A stretch of 64,000 nt of DNA from the NCBI RefSeq assembly GCF_963259705.1, contig NC_081851.1, positions 59,356,855-59,420,854 of the forward strand. The letters are read 5' to 3'. Positions within the stretch are counted from its first letter, which is position 1. Every line of letters begins with the position of its first letter. The notes under the pieces are model-generated. The model saw nothing but the letters and a program-made list of their open reading frames with translations, did not search any database and was not told the origin of the DNA. Positions 54,901 through 64,000 of this stretch are shown piece after piece. Made by a program: the position numbers and the translations under genes. Source of the stretch: Myotis daubentonii (lineage: Eukaryota > Chordata > Mammalia > Chiroptera > Vespertilionidae).

Positions 54901-56509
54901 TAATGACTATTATTAAGATCATTGCTGAATTAACTCATACCTAACTCAATTTAATAAATGCTATTAGCTTACTGGAAGTACTTCTAATTTTAGTTAGACT
55001 TGAGAGGTTTGAACAAGAATAATTTTTTTTAATGATTTGGCTAACTGTATTTGTGCAAGAAAAAAATACTAACATGTTGGAGCACTAGAATAATTTAATT
55101 ATATGAATACTTCAAGGGTATAGAACCAACACAGCCATAGGTAGTATTACTAGTCCTAAGGTTTACTCCCCTGTATTAAATGACATAGGGATAAAATATA
55201 ATATCAAAAGTCACTTTTTATTTTACAGTTGGAATCACCCTAGAATATTAAATACAATGCTAATTCTAACCTTTTATTTTATATTTTATCAATTTTCCTG
55301 AATATTATCTAAAGTTTATGCTTGATACTGTAATGTATTAGAGTGTAGTAAGACTAATTATGCCCCCCCACAGTGTTATAAACATAACTGTAAGGTGACC
55401 TGTCAAATGTGCATTGACACAAGACATTATTGGGTACAGCCTAAGTACAGAATCATTCAAGTAGTGCTAATGTGACTTTGCTAAACTGGCAGAGGATATG
55501 ATATCAGATTATCAACCTGATAGGTATACTTAGAGGAATGCAGCATAATTAAGCCTTCCAAGCTATGTAGATCTACCATAAACAACATATCCTGAAATTT
55601 CGTGTCATCTGGAGCTTAGATAAGTACAGCTTTTATATAATTACCTGCACGGTTTATAATAACACCTATTAAGAAAGACTATTCCTCAGAACAGAATGTT
55701 CTGTCACTGTTCTGTCAACCTCCTTCCTTTGTCCAGACCCTGAGTCATCAATCTACTCCCCTTAAGTTTAACTATTTTGAGGTAAGTGCCTCAGAGGAAA
55801 TTCAAATTCAGCGGCTGACCTTGGTAGTGGATCCTAGCTTCACAAACTAACTTGTAAAAGGAGAAAAACTAAAACAAACTTCCCATCTTGACAGTTGTTC
55901 TGTAAGTTACATGACTTGTGTCATACACAGAAGATTTATAGGGTATGCTAGCTACTTAAATTTAAATTTAGTTCTATAGCTCAAGCAAACCGACACAGTA
56001 CTAGTATTTCTTCTGGCTCTCTTGAAGCCTGTCAAACCAAGTGCAATTTGTTCTTGCGATGGAAAATGGGCTTGATTTTATAAGAATTGCCATTTCTTTC
56101 TCCTACTCTGCGCCATTCACAAAACAACTGTTATTAACCAGTATCACCCCAATAAATCCAATAAAATAAAATACTACTAAAATTTACTAAAAATTACTCT
56201 TGAGAAGATCAATCCTCATGTATCTAACAATTTCATTTAATAAGCAAGAAGTCCTACTAAACGTTGTTCCCTACTCACTTACAGTGCCTAGAGACTCAGG
56301 AAAGGCTTTGGGAACACATTTGCCCAAACTGAGAGTTGGTTCTCAAAACTCAGGTTAACAAAGTTTTCTGAGTGTTTCGGTTCAAAGTAAGGATGTGTGC
56401 CTCTAACTCTACTCACTGAAAGTCTTGATCTGATTTTTTAGGCAACTATCCTCTTTTGTTTTCTTCACTTCATTGTATTTTTAATCCACTCAGTTGAAGA
56501 AGACATCCT
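54901..56509. other. unassigned DNA
   Basis: AT-rich, no genes. C run 'atgccccccca' at 55362. Nothing else recognised. Confidence 0.4.
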
Positions 56510-56955
56510 TTTTTTTAGATTTATTAAGGTTTAGTTGACAAATGTAATTGTAAGATATTCCAGTGGACATGATAATTTGCTACATGTAAACATTCTGAAA
56601 GGATTGTCGCTGGTTTACTTAAAATATCCATCACCTCTCATATTTCCTTTTTTTTTTTTTTTTTTTTTTGGTGAGAACACTTCAGTTCTAACTTAGCAAA
56701 TTTCAATTAAACAATACTGTGTTATACATTAGATCTTTAGATCTATTTATCTTATACCTGAAAGTCTGTACTATTTTCCTGCCTTTCCCTATTTTTCCCG
56801 CCTCATGGGAACCAACATTTTTGCAGTATTTGTCTTTTTTGACTGGCTTATTTCATTTAGCATAATGCCTTCCAGGTTCATCACATTGTTGCAAGTGACA
56901 GAGTTTTCTTTTCTTTTTTTTAAAGGCTGAATAATATTCCCGTGTGTTGTGTTGT

Positions 56956-57042
<87 letters not shown>

Positions 57043-57050
57043 CCAAATTA
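56510..57050 (-). mobile_element. L1 3' UTR / ORF2 end, antisense
   Basis: 'tttattaaggtttagttgac' (56520) and 'cattgttgcaagtgacagag' then 'aaggctgaataatattcccg' are the antisense of an L1 3' region. The last encodes, in antisense, the YTMEYY-type stretch of ORF2. The TG/AG microsatellite grew at this usual spot. T run of about 22 at 56648-56669. Confidence 0.8.
56956..57038. repeat. (TG)n(AG)n microsatellite
   Basis: About 17 TG units directly followed by about 25 AG units. On the minus strand it gives a spurious Ser-Leu and Thr-His frame. Confidence 0.98.
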
Positions 57051-57084
57051 TTATTTTTGACATACCAGCTGTCAATATAGCATA

Positions 57085-57260
57085 AGGTTTAAGGACACAG
57101 GTTTAGAAACTTACATAACTGATTTAGATTTCCAGCTATAAAATAGTATTTAAAAATACCTAACTCACAGTTATTGTAAATATTGGATTTTATAATATGT
57201 ATATAAAACATTTTGCACAGTGCTTAGTGACCCATTATATAGTCAATGTAAATGTGTTTG
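57085..57260 (-). repeat. MIR SINE
   Basis: Antisense MIR order: 'tttccagctataaaatagta', 'aaatacctaactcacagtta', 'ttgtaaatattggattttat' and 'ttttgcacagtgcttagtga'. Decayed. Confidence 0.65.
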
Positions 57261-57724
57261 TTTATATGTATATATTCATTATGATATGCTACTGAATAAA
57301 ACAATGAAAATTCTATATTCATGGTTTCAATGTTCAAACACCATAATGGTCAGCAAATGTTGTCTTAAAAGGACAGATATTAAATATATTTGACTTCACT
57401 GGCCATATAGTCACCAATACCCAAATCTGTCATTGTAGCACAAAAGTAGTCATAGAGAAGACACAAATGAATGGGGTGGCTATGTCCCAATAAAACTTTC
57501 CTTACAAAAGCAGGCGCATGTTTGTTGACTCCTGAGATAGACTATCATAAGTTTATTTGGTACTTTTGAAAGTAAGGTGAATGTTATAAAAATTGACATC
57601 AAGTATCTGGAATATGTTGCTTTTTTATACTCTACCATAATTTAATTATAATTAAATACTTTGTTTTATTTCATGAAATGTCTGTATTCATATGTAAATG
57701 AGTAAGATTAACATTATTGACTTT

Positions 57725-58830
57725 TGAAAGAATGAACAGTCTCTCAAAGTCCACAGCTATTTTGGTTGCAATATTTTTTACAATATTTGGCAACTCCCCA
57801 TGATCAAAAGGTAGAGTCTATTTCTCTACCCCACGAATCAAGCTTTGGCCACGTGGTTTGCTCTGATGACAGAGCTTTGACAGAGGTAACCCAAGCAGAG
57901 GCATGTTATTCAGAATTGGGTTTTGTCCTTTCTGGCTGCTCCCTATGAAGAGGTCCAGGACAGCCTACTGGAGGACAAGAGACCCAATGGAGCACAAACA
58001 AGCCATTACAGCTGACACTCCCTAGATTAACCAGTCTGCCAACGCCAACAACAGATACATGAGCAAGACCATCCTAAGCCATCCAGCCCCAACTAAGACT
58101 TACAAAAATGAGGAATGAAGAAACATGCACTGCAATGAAAATGTGCCCTAAAAAATCTGTAACATTAAAAAATATGCCATGAACCCTATACCACATTGGT
58201 TTTTATTACAGCAGTACAGTAGTCCCTCACTTATCTGCGATTTCACCTTCTACAGTTTCAGTTCCTCATGGTCAACAGCAGTCCGGACATATTAAATAGA
58301 AAATTCCAGAAAGAAACAATTTATAAGTGTTAAATTGCTCACCATTCTGAGTAGCATGCTGAAATCTCACACATTCGTGCTCCATCTTGTCCAGGACATG
58401 AATCATCCCTGTGTTCAGCACATCATTGCCGCTTAAAGATTGTCATGGTGTTGCAGTGCTTGTGTTCACATAACCTTTACAGTAGTCTAATGCTATGTCA
58501 TGATGCCTACGTCATTCATCTCATCACCTAGGCATTATTATCACCTGACATCATAACAAAAAGGGTGGGTATAGAACAATATATTGAGAGAGACCACATT
58601 CACATAACTTTTGTTACATTCTATTGTTATAATTTTTATATTTATTATTATTGTTAATCTCTTACTGTGCCTAATTTATAAATTAAACCTTATCATAGGT
58701 ATTTATGTGTAGAAAAAACATAGTATGTAGAGGTTTTGGCACTAATTGTAGTTTCAGGCATCCACCGGGATTCTTGGAACATACTCCCTGTGGACTAGTA
58801 CTCTAATCCATAACATTTCTGATGCCAGGA
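57725..58830 (+). mobile_element. MaLR (MLT1-like) LTR, interrupted by Tigger
   Basis: 57770-58110 follows the MLT1 order: 'ggccacgtggtttgctctga', 'ctactggaggacaagagacc', 'agccattacagctgacactc' and 'atcctaagccatccagcccc'. After a decayed zone, 'ccacattggtttttattaca' at about 58190 could be the LTR end, and 'taatccataac' at 58814 its continuation. The Tigger element at 58215-58806 lies between. Edges are uncertain. Confidence 0.6.
58215..58806 (+). mobile_element. Tigger-type non-autonomous element
   Basis: Starts 'acagtagtccctcacttatc', continues 'ttaaatagaaaattccagaa', 'gtgttaaattgctcaccatt' and 'catgaatcatccctgtgtt', and ends 'ggcatccaccgggattcttg' and 'tactccctgtggactagtac'. This is the Tc1/mariner-Tigger layout. 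TA is present at both flanks. The central transposase part is deleted. Confidence 0.88.
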
Positions 58831-60255
58831 AAGCTTAGTTGTCTGTACAATATGGTCTTCCCTTCACTGGCATTTGTCACTGATTTATGTTATATTACTA
58901 ACTGTTAATAATGTGGTAAAATTTCTGACATTTTGGAGGGCCATTAATTCCTATAGCTCATTTAATAACAATTTCTATGGTAAGTACTAATGAGGCTCAA
59001 GGGCTTGTCATAGATTATACCCCCTACTAAGACATGAGTAGTCCTTCCATTTCCCACAGTAGAAAAAAAAGGTAACAAACACAAGGACATCCTCACTTAG
59101 CAAAAAAAGTTCATTCTGGAGCTATTGGATGCCCAGTTAACGTTGTGCCCAGAGTAGATTCACAGATAGAAGAAAGAAAACAGTGTGCTCATTGTATGAC
59201 AGCCCACGGCATCTAAGAGCGGTGCCGACTCTCCAGTAGGGGACTGCTCTTCCCTCTGTGGCTCCATCCAGTTCCCAACATGGGGCTGCCTTTTTTTTTG
59301 CCGCTTCTACAAATGATCCCAGTTCATCCTTCGGATTTTCCCTTTAAAAAAGCATGCTTTCTGGTGACTCCCCATTTTCGTTTTGTTCTTGGAAAGGCAG
59401 TGCATTTATACAAATGGGACAGAGAAGGTGTGGAGAGCTTACAACAGTGGGGATCCTTCAGCTGCTTAGAGGGTCTCTATTCAAGGGTAAAAAAAAGAAA
59501 AGAAATAAAGAAATGCACTGTGAGGGTTAGCTCAATATTCATAAATTGCCATTTGTGTGTGTTTGCTTCAGTCTTCTGAGCGGTTTACCATTTTTTTCTC
59601 ATCTGGCCATTATCATTTGATATAGAAATCATACTCTGATAATATATTTAATTAATTTGATTATGTATACAAGTGGCTCCTTAAATATGGTAGTTTTGTC
59701 ATTCCTTACTTTAAGGAATTTTTTTGTGGAACTGGAAATTACATACTAAAAAAGGTTGAACTTGGAACATATTAAGGTACTTGAGAAATGAAGTCAGGCT
59801 TCTGATCTGGGCCCCCCTCTGCTCTTCCTCTTTCTCACGGTGACATAGTATTTGGGAATGAAGTGTACACATAATGAAAATAATCCATTTGATGTAAGCT
59901 GAAATCAAAGGAGGCTAAATTGAAAGAATTCTTTGCCTCTCAGAAACTACTGTCTTTGTAAGCTGATGTTTTTTGTTGTGATAATAGCCATTCATCAATC
60001 TTCCAGCCTACGACCTTGAAGTTGCCTTTTTCATCCATTGCTTATCTTGGATATTCATGTTAAGTGTTTTTATTTAGCCCATTAAACATTTAGCTCAATT
60101 TGATTCTTACTCACCCTCTCATTCTGGGCAGGGCTTTAACACCAAAGCATGAGGTGGCTGCAGGAGTCTTATCTCTGACATAGTTTTATTATCTCCACCA
60201 ACATCCTGCTGACCATTTCAAGAACAACCATCCTAAGACACACTAGTTTCCTTAT
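58831..60255. other. unassigned DNA
   Basis: No gene. The plus-strand frame at 59280-59579 (99 codons) has no recognised domain. 59100-59290 looks single-copy. Confidence 0.35.
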
Positions 60256-60448
60256 CAGTGGTCAGCAAACTGCGGCTTGCGAGCCACATGCGGCTTTTTG
60301 GCCCCTTGAGTGTGGCTCTTCCACAAAATACCGACTTCTGCGCATGGGCCACAAAGTTTCAATCACACTGTACATGTGCGCCCACACATGGTATTTTGTG
60401 GAAGAGCCACACTCAAGGGGCCAAAGAGCCACAGTTTGCCAACCACTG
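60256..60448. mobile_element. Long-palindrome hAT element
   Basis: Ends 'cagtggtcagcaaactg' and 'cagtttgccaaccactg'. The inner arms 'ttggccccttgagtgtggct' and 'agccacactcaaggggccaa' pair, with 'cttccacaaaatacc' and its partner adding about 17 more bases. The whole 193-bp element can fold into one long hairpin. An 8-bp duplication is not clear. No transposase. Confidence 0.93.
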
Positions 60449-60500
60449 TCTTAGGTTACCAGGTTCTTCAAGATCTTAGAATAACCCTGTGATTCTATAT

Positions 60501-60735
60501 CAGTGATGGCGAACCTATGACATGCGTGTCTGAGGTGACTCGCGAACTCATTTTTTTGGTTGATTTTTCTTTGTTAAATGGCATTTAAATATATAAAATA
60601 AATATCAAAAATATAAGTCTTTGTTTTACTATGGTTGCAAATATCAAAAAATTTCTATATGTGACACAGCACCAGAGTTAAGTTAGGGTTTTTCAAAATG
60701 CTGACACGCTGAGCTCAAAAAGTTCGCCATCACTG
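60501..60735. mobile_element. hAT element with exact 8-bp duplication
   Basis: Ends 'cagtgatggcgaacct' and 'agttcgccatcactg' are inverted. Duplication 'ttctatat' at 60493-60500 and 60736-60743 is perfect. The core is AT-rich ('aaataaatatcaaaaatata'). Only about 50 bp separate it from the hAT element at 60256. Confidence 0.96.
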
Positions 60736-60743
60736 TTCTATAT

Positions 60744-62949
60744 CCTTTCTAAACATCATAACATTCCCCACCTCTGTGCCCTCCCACTGCTGGCTGCACG
60801 GTATCATTTGGAATCTTACATATCCACTTTTGTCTTTAACATGTGACATATTTGTTCTCAGGTCCATGTCTTAGTTTAACCCTACTTCCCTCCACACCCC
60901 CCCACCCCCAAAATATTCCATCTAACTTATTTTGGAACATCTGAATTATATCCTTTATTTTACACCGAAGCAAACTCTATTTGCTTCATGGATCCTATTC
61001 TGGATCCTCCAAACCACATTCATATCCTCTCTTTCAAAGCTCTTGTTTATTGGTTTTAGATCTGCTCATAAGACTATAATCACTTTCAAATAAAGACATA
61101 CTTCCTTTGTATCCACTAAAGTTTAAGGCAGCTGGTATATCTGGAAGTATTAACTAGTTTTTGAATCACATCATAGTATGACTACTAGCTTATAAGCAGT
61201 CTTCTAGGCACTACTGTTGATACCAAATAGAAAAACAAACCTCTACTTTCCCGATTTTTAATATTCTCTGTAGTGGACCCTCTTTGCAATTTGAAGAACT
61301 TGCTTTTGAAAAATAAACAAATGGCTGTAAGAACTTTTACTAAAAGAATGGGCAATAGTATGCAAAATCTATATTTGGTAAAAAATGATATGTGATTATA
61401 GTATTGAAGTTAATGTTCTTTTATGCATTATAAATTAATTTTTAGAAACACCAAAAAGAATACTTTGAAAACTATTTTAAGAATAATGAATTATTTCTCA
61501 ATTTGATATATAAGGTTTGAAGTCAGAGCTTTTTGTTATGTATTTGTAGTCTCTTCCTTCTCTCATCTTCCTAAGAGATCTTTTAATGGCATTGGATTTA
61601 CTCCCAGATTTTAAAATAAGACCCACAAAGCCAGCTCTACCAGAAAAATGTCTTCTCATATAATTGAACCAATGGAATAATGTTGGTACTTGTTCAGTCA
61701 ATAATTCAAAGCAAACTGAGTTTATAATATACATAACTTTCAGAAAGGAATTCAAAGATGCTAAAGAGTTTAGTCATATTGCAAATGTTTTGCACAAAAA
61801 AAAGAATATTTGAATAGAAGTTTGCTTTGGAAGACTTTTCTTTAAATATTTTATTTGGACTATGTTAAATCTGCATTTAAAATTTAAAAAGAAAACAAAT
61901 ACAAACAAATAAAAAGCCATCAAAGTTATCCTAAGATTGAATTTACTTCTTTTTAAGGCTTCTCTATTGAGGAAAACAACAGCTATACACACAGACATAC
62001 ATACATATGCAAAAATACACACTTTTTAGATTGTCTAATTGACTTTAAGTGCAGATTATTGGTAATACATGTCATTCTTTGATTCTACAGAGTTTCCTTA
62101 GTGATCTGTTTAAAATTCTTTATGGAAAACTAAATTTACTAAAGCAAATTCTATTGCTCTTAATAAATAATAATTTGAAAAGTTAAGGAAAATGAATCAT
62201 ACCAAAGAAAAAGGCCCAAAAAATATGAACTATAAATATTAGAAAGGCAAGTCAGCCAAATTATTCTGACATTGCATTAGAATTAGATGACCTGTTTTAA
62301 ATTCAGGAGAAGTGATATAAAATATGTACACATGAAATTAAAGCATTTTTTTTAGTATCAATTATTTATGGCAACCCAATAGTAGTCTACATGACCATCT
62401 TCTTATTGCGTTGCTAGCTTCTAATCCCCCTCTTATCACTATAAACAAATACATTCAAACTAAGAAACTTAATTGAGGATTGTTTATAAAACTGGAAAAT
62501 TGAGAGACTCCTTGAAAATTTCTTTTAAAATATCTTAATTCAGAGATATATGGAAACATGCAAACAACTTTCTGATTCCTTATCTGCTTGGTTATATTCA
62601 CAGAACTAAAAATAGATTTGTTGGGAATTAATGATACTAAATTTTCTTGTTGTCTTAAACTGTCAAGAGAGAGTTTAACTCACTACTGTGGCTTTCCAAA
62701 TGTGTGCCTTGAGAATGTGGATCTGCAAGGGTCACCTGGAATTCACAGAGTTGACTATATAGAGCCTATCCTTAGACCAGTATTGCCTTGCCTCACCCTT
62801 AATGCTTAATTGGGAACCTGGTATTTCAAGCACAGCACAGAAACAGAGATCATTTAAGTGCAGGAATTCAATTAAAGACACTAGGATTGTGGATATGATA
62901 CTGTGCAGATATGGGGAGAATACTGAAAATCTTAGTTTGGTTTCTGGAT
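60744..62949. other. unassigned AT-rich DNA
   Basis: C-rich spot at 60890-60911. No gene. Minus-strand frames at 61498-61755 and 61774-62022 are short and have no known domain. Confidence 0.4.
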
Positions 62950-63130
62950 CAGCAGTATGGTGGATAAAAGCATGGCTCCTCCAGGCACTGAACAGGTTTT
63001 CAAATCTTGAGTGATCTTTCCTACAGATGACCTTTCCTAGGACTCAGTTTCCTCATACATAAAATTGTGCTAATAAAAGACAATCACTAAAGGGGAAATG
63101 CAATGATAAAAATATTCACCCAATCTGGAA
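62950..63130 (-). repeat. MIR SINE
   Basis: Antisense MIR: 'ggtttcaaatcttgagtgat' style start, then 'ggactcagtttcctcataca' and 'taaaattgtgctaataaaag'. Typical motif order. Confidence 0.65.
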
Positions 63131-63239
63131 CACATCAAGAAAGGTGAGTAAAGAAACAGAAGGAAGCTACATAGTATAAAATAAGATGGTAGATGGAAAC
63201 CCAAATATTTTGGCAATTATATAGAATGTAACTGTACTA

Positions 63240-63700
63240 AATGCTTTACCTAAAATATAAGTATTTTGAGATTGCACTTAAAGTTTTAAAAATCTAACTA
63301 TGGGTTATTTACAAAAGACACATATGAACAAACTGATATAAAACTAATAGGATAAAATGGAAGGAAAAATAAACTGTACAGACTGTATCCAAAAGAAAGA
63401 TTGGGCAGCCATGTTAGCATCAGATGAGCTAAACTCTAATGCAGAAAGGATACTAGAGATAAGAAGAGGATTTCCAAATGATAAAGATTCACCACGGAGG
63501 TATAACCATGTAAAATTTGTATATACCCAATAAAATAGTTATAAAATGTAGAAAGCAATAAATGACAGATTTAGGGGAAGAAAAAATTAATTCATTATAC
63601 AAGTATAGTGGGAGATTTAAACCAGTCTCTTTTAACATTGCATTGAAAATGTCAATATAAGCAAAAAAACACAAGAAAACAAATATTACTAGTGAATAGA
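63240..63700 (+). mobile_element. Ancient L1 fragment
   Basis: 'ttacaaaagacacatatgaa', 'aaaagaaagattgggcagcc', 'atgttagcatcagatgagct' and 'aaaatttgtatatacccaat' follow the order of a decayed L1 5'/ORF2 (endonuclease) region on the plus strand. No open frame remains. Confidence 0.6.
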
Positions 63701-64000
63701 GTTCCCTCAAAAATTACTGATACATAATTAATGTCTTTGAAAAAGAAGTTATTTTATCACTTTTACTAGGATATCAGTTCTATTTGAAGTTATAGGATAA
63801 AATAGTCAAGATCCAGTGTTGTCACACATTAGAAATGACACAAACTCAATATCAATGCCAAGCTTGGTGTAGCTATGTATCATTCAATAAGATTCGTTTA
63901 TGAGGCCTAAAATGAAAAATTGTTTGAGACCTCACCCTCTCCATCTTTTCCACACTCTTGTTCACTCCATGAACACTCCATGATCAACTTCCTTACATTC
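63701..64000. other. unassigned DNA to the window end
   Basis: AT-rich, no gene or repeat recognised. A local repeat 'ctccatgaacactccatga' lies at 63966-63984. Confidence 0.4.

Overview
This window is nuclear, non-coding DNA from a mammal, and the repeats identify it as a vesper bat (family Vespertilionidae). Two signatures decide this. First, there are about thirteen tRNA-derived VES SINEs with visible pol III boxes. Second, there are more than a dozen Helitrons with the Helibat-type ends: a start near 'tctatatataaaagcc' and an end in a GTGCA hairpin followed by GGCCTCTAG, flanked by A on the left and T on the right. Among mammals, Helitrons of this abundance are known only from vesper bats. 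Young hAT, mariner and Tigger-type DNA elements and two class II-type or related LTRs fit the same picture. Genus and species cannot be told from the sequence alone.

No protein-coding gene, exon chain, rRNA or functional tRNA could be supported. The longest open frames are about 210 codons or shorter and run through SINEs, Helitrons or simple repeats. The window reads as intergenic DNA or the inside of a very large intron, AT-rich with GC-rich islands made by Helitrons.

Layout. 1-10 kb holds old MIR, L2 and LINE RT fragments, an ERVL-like LTR and three Helitrons. 10-19 kb holds two hAT miniature elements with exact 8-bp duplications, antisense L1 ORF2, a mariner MITE, and an abutting Helitron cluster at 16.9-18.2 kb. 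20-27 kb holds two LTRs and an older SINE, MIR and L1. 27-35 kb is rich in VES SINEs, with a hAT inside another hAT (32.7-33.3 kb) and an L1 ORF2 fragment split by a VES. 36-48 kb holds an L1 3' UTR split by a 1-kb Helitron that carries a MIR-like passenger, then three large minus-strand Helitrons, one with a CpG-rich 34-bp minisatellite. 48-64 kb is mostly unassigned AT-rich DNA with L2, MIR, L1, a VES split by expanded microsatellites, an MLT1-like LTR holding a Tigger element, and two hAT elements side by side.

The interest lies in the mobile-element history: Helitron derivatives with two opposed 3' ends, head-to-tail Helitron junctions, passenger capture, and nested insertions whose empty sites can be read. 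I found no CRISPR-like, operon-like or other new gene system. Repeat names are recalled from family knowledge and not from a database search; element ages and boundaries are estimates by eye.
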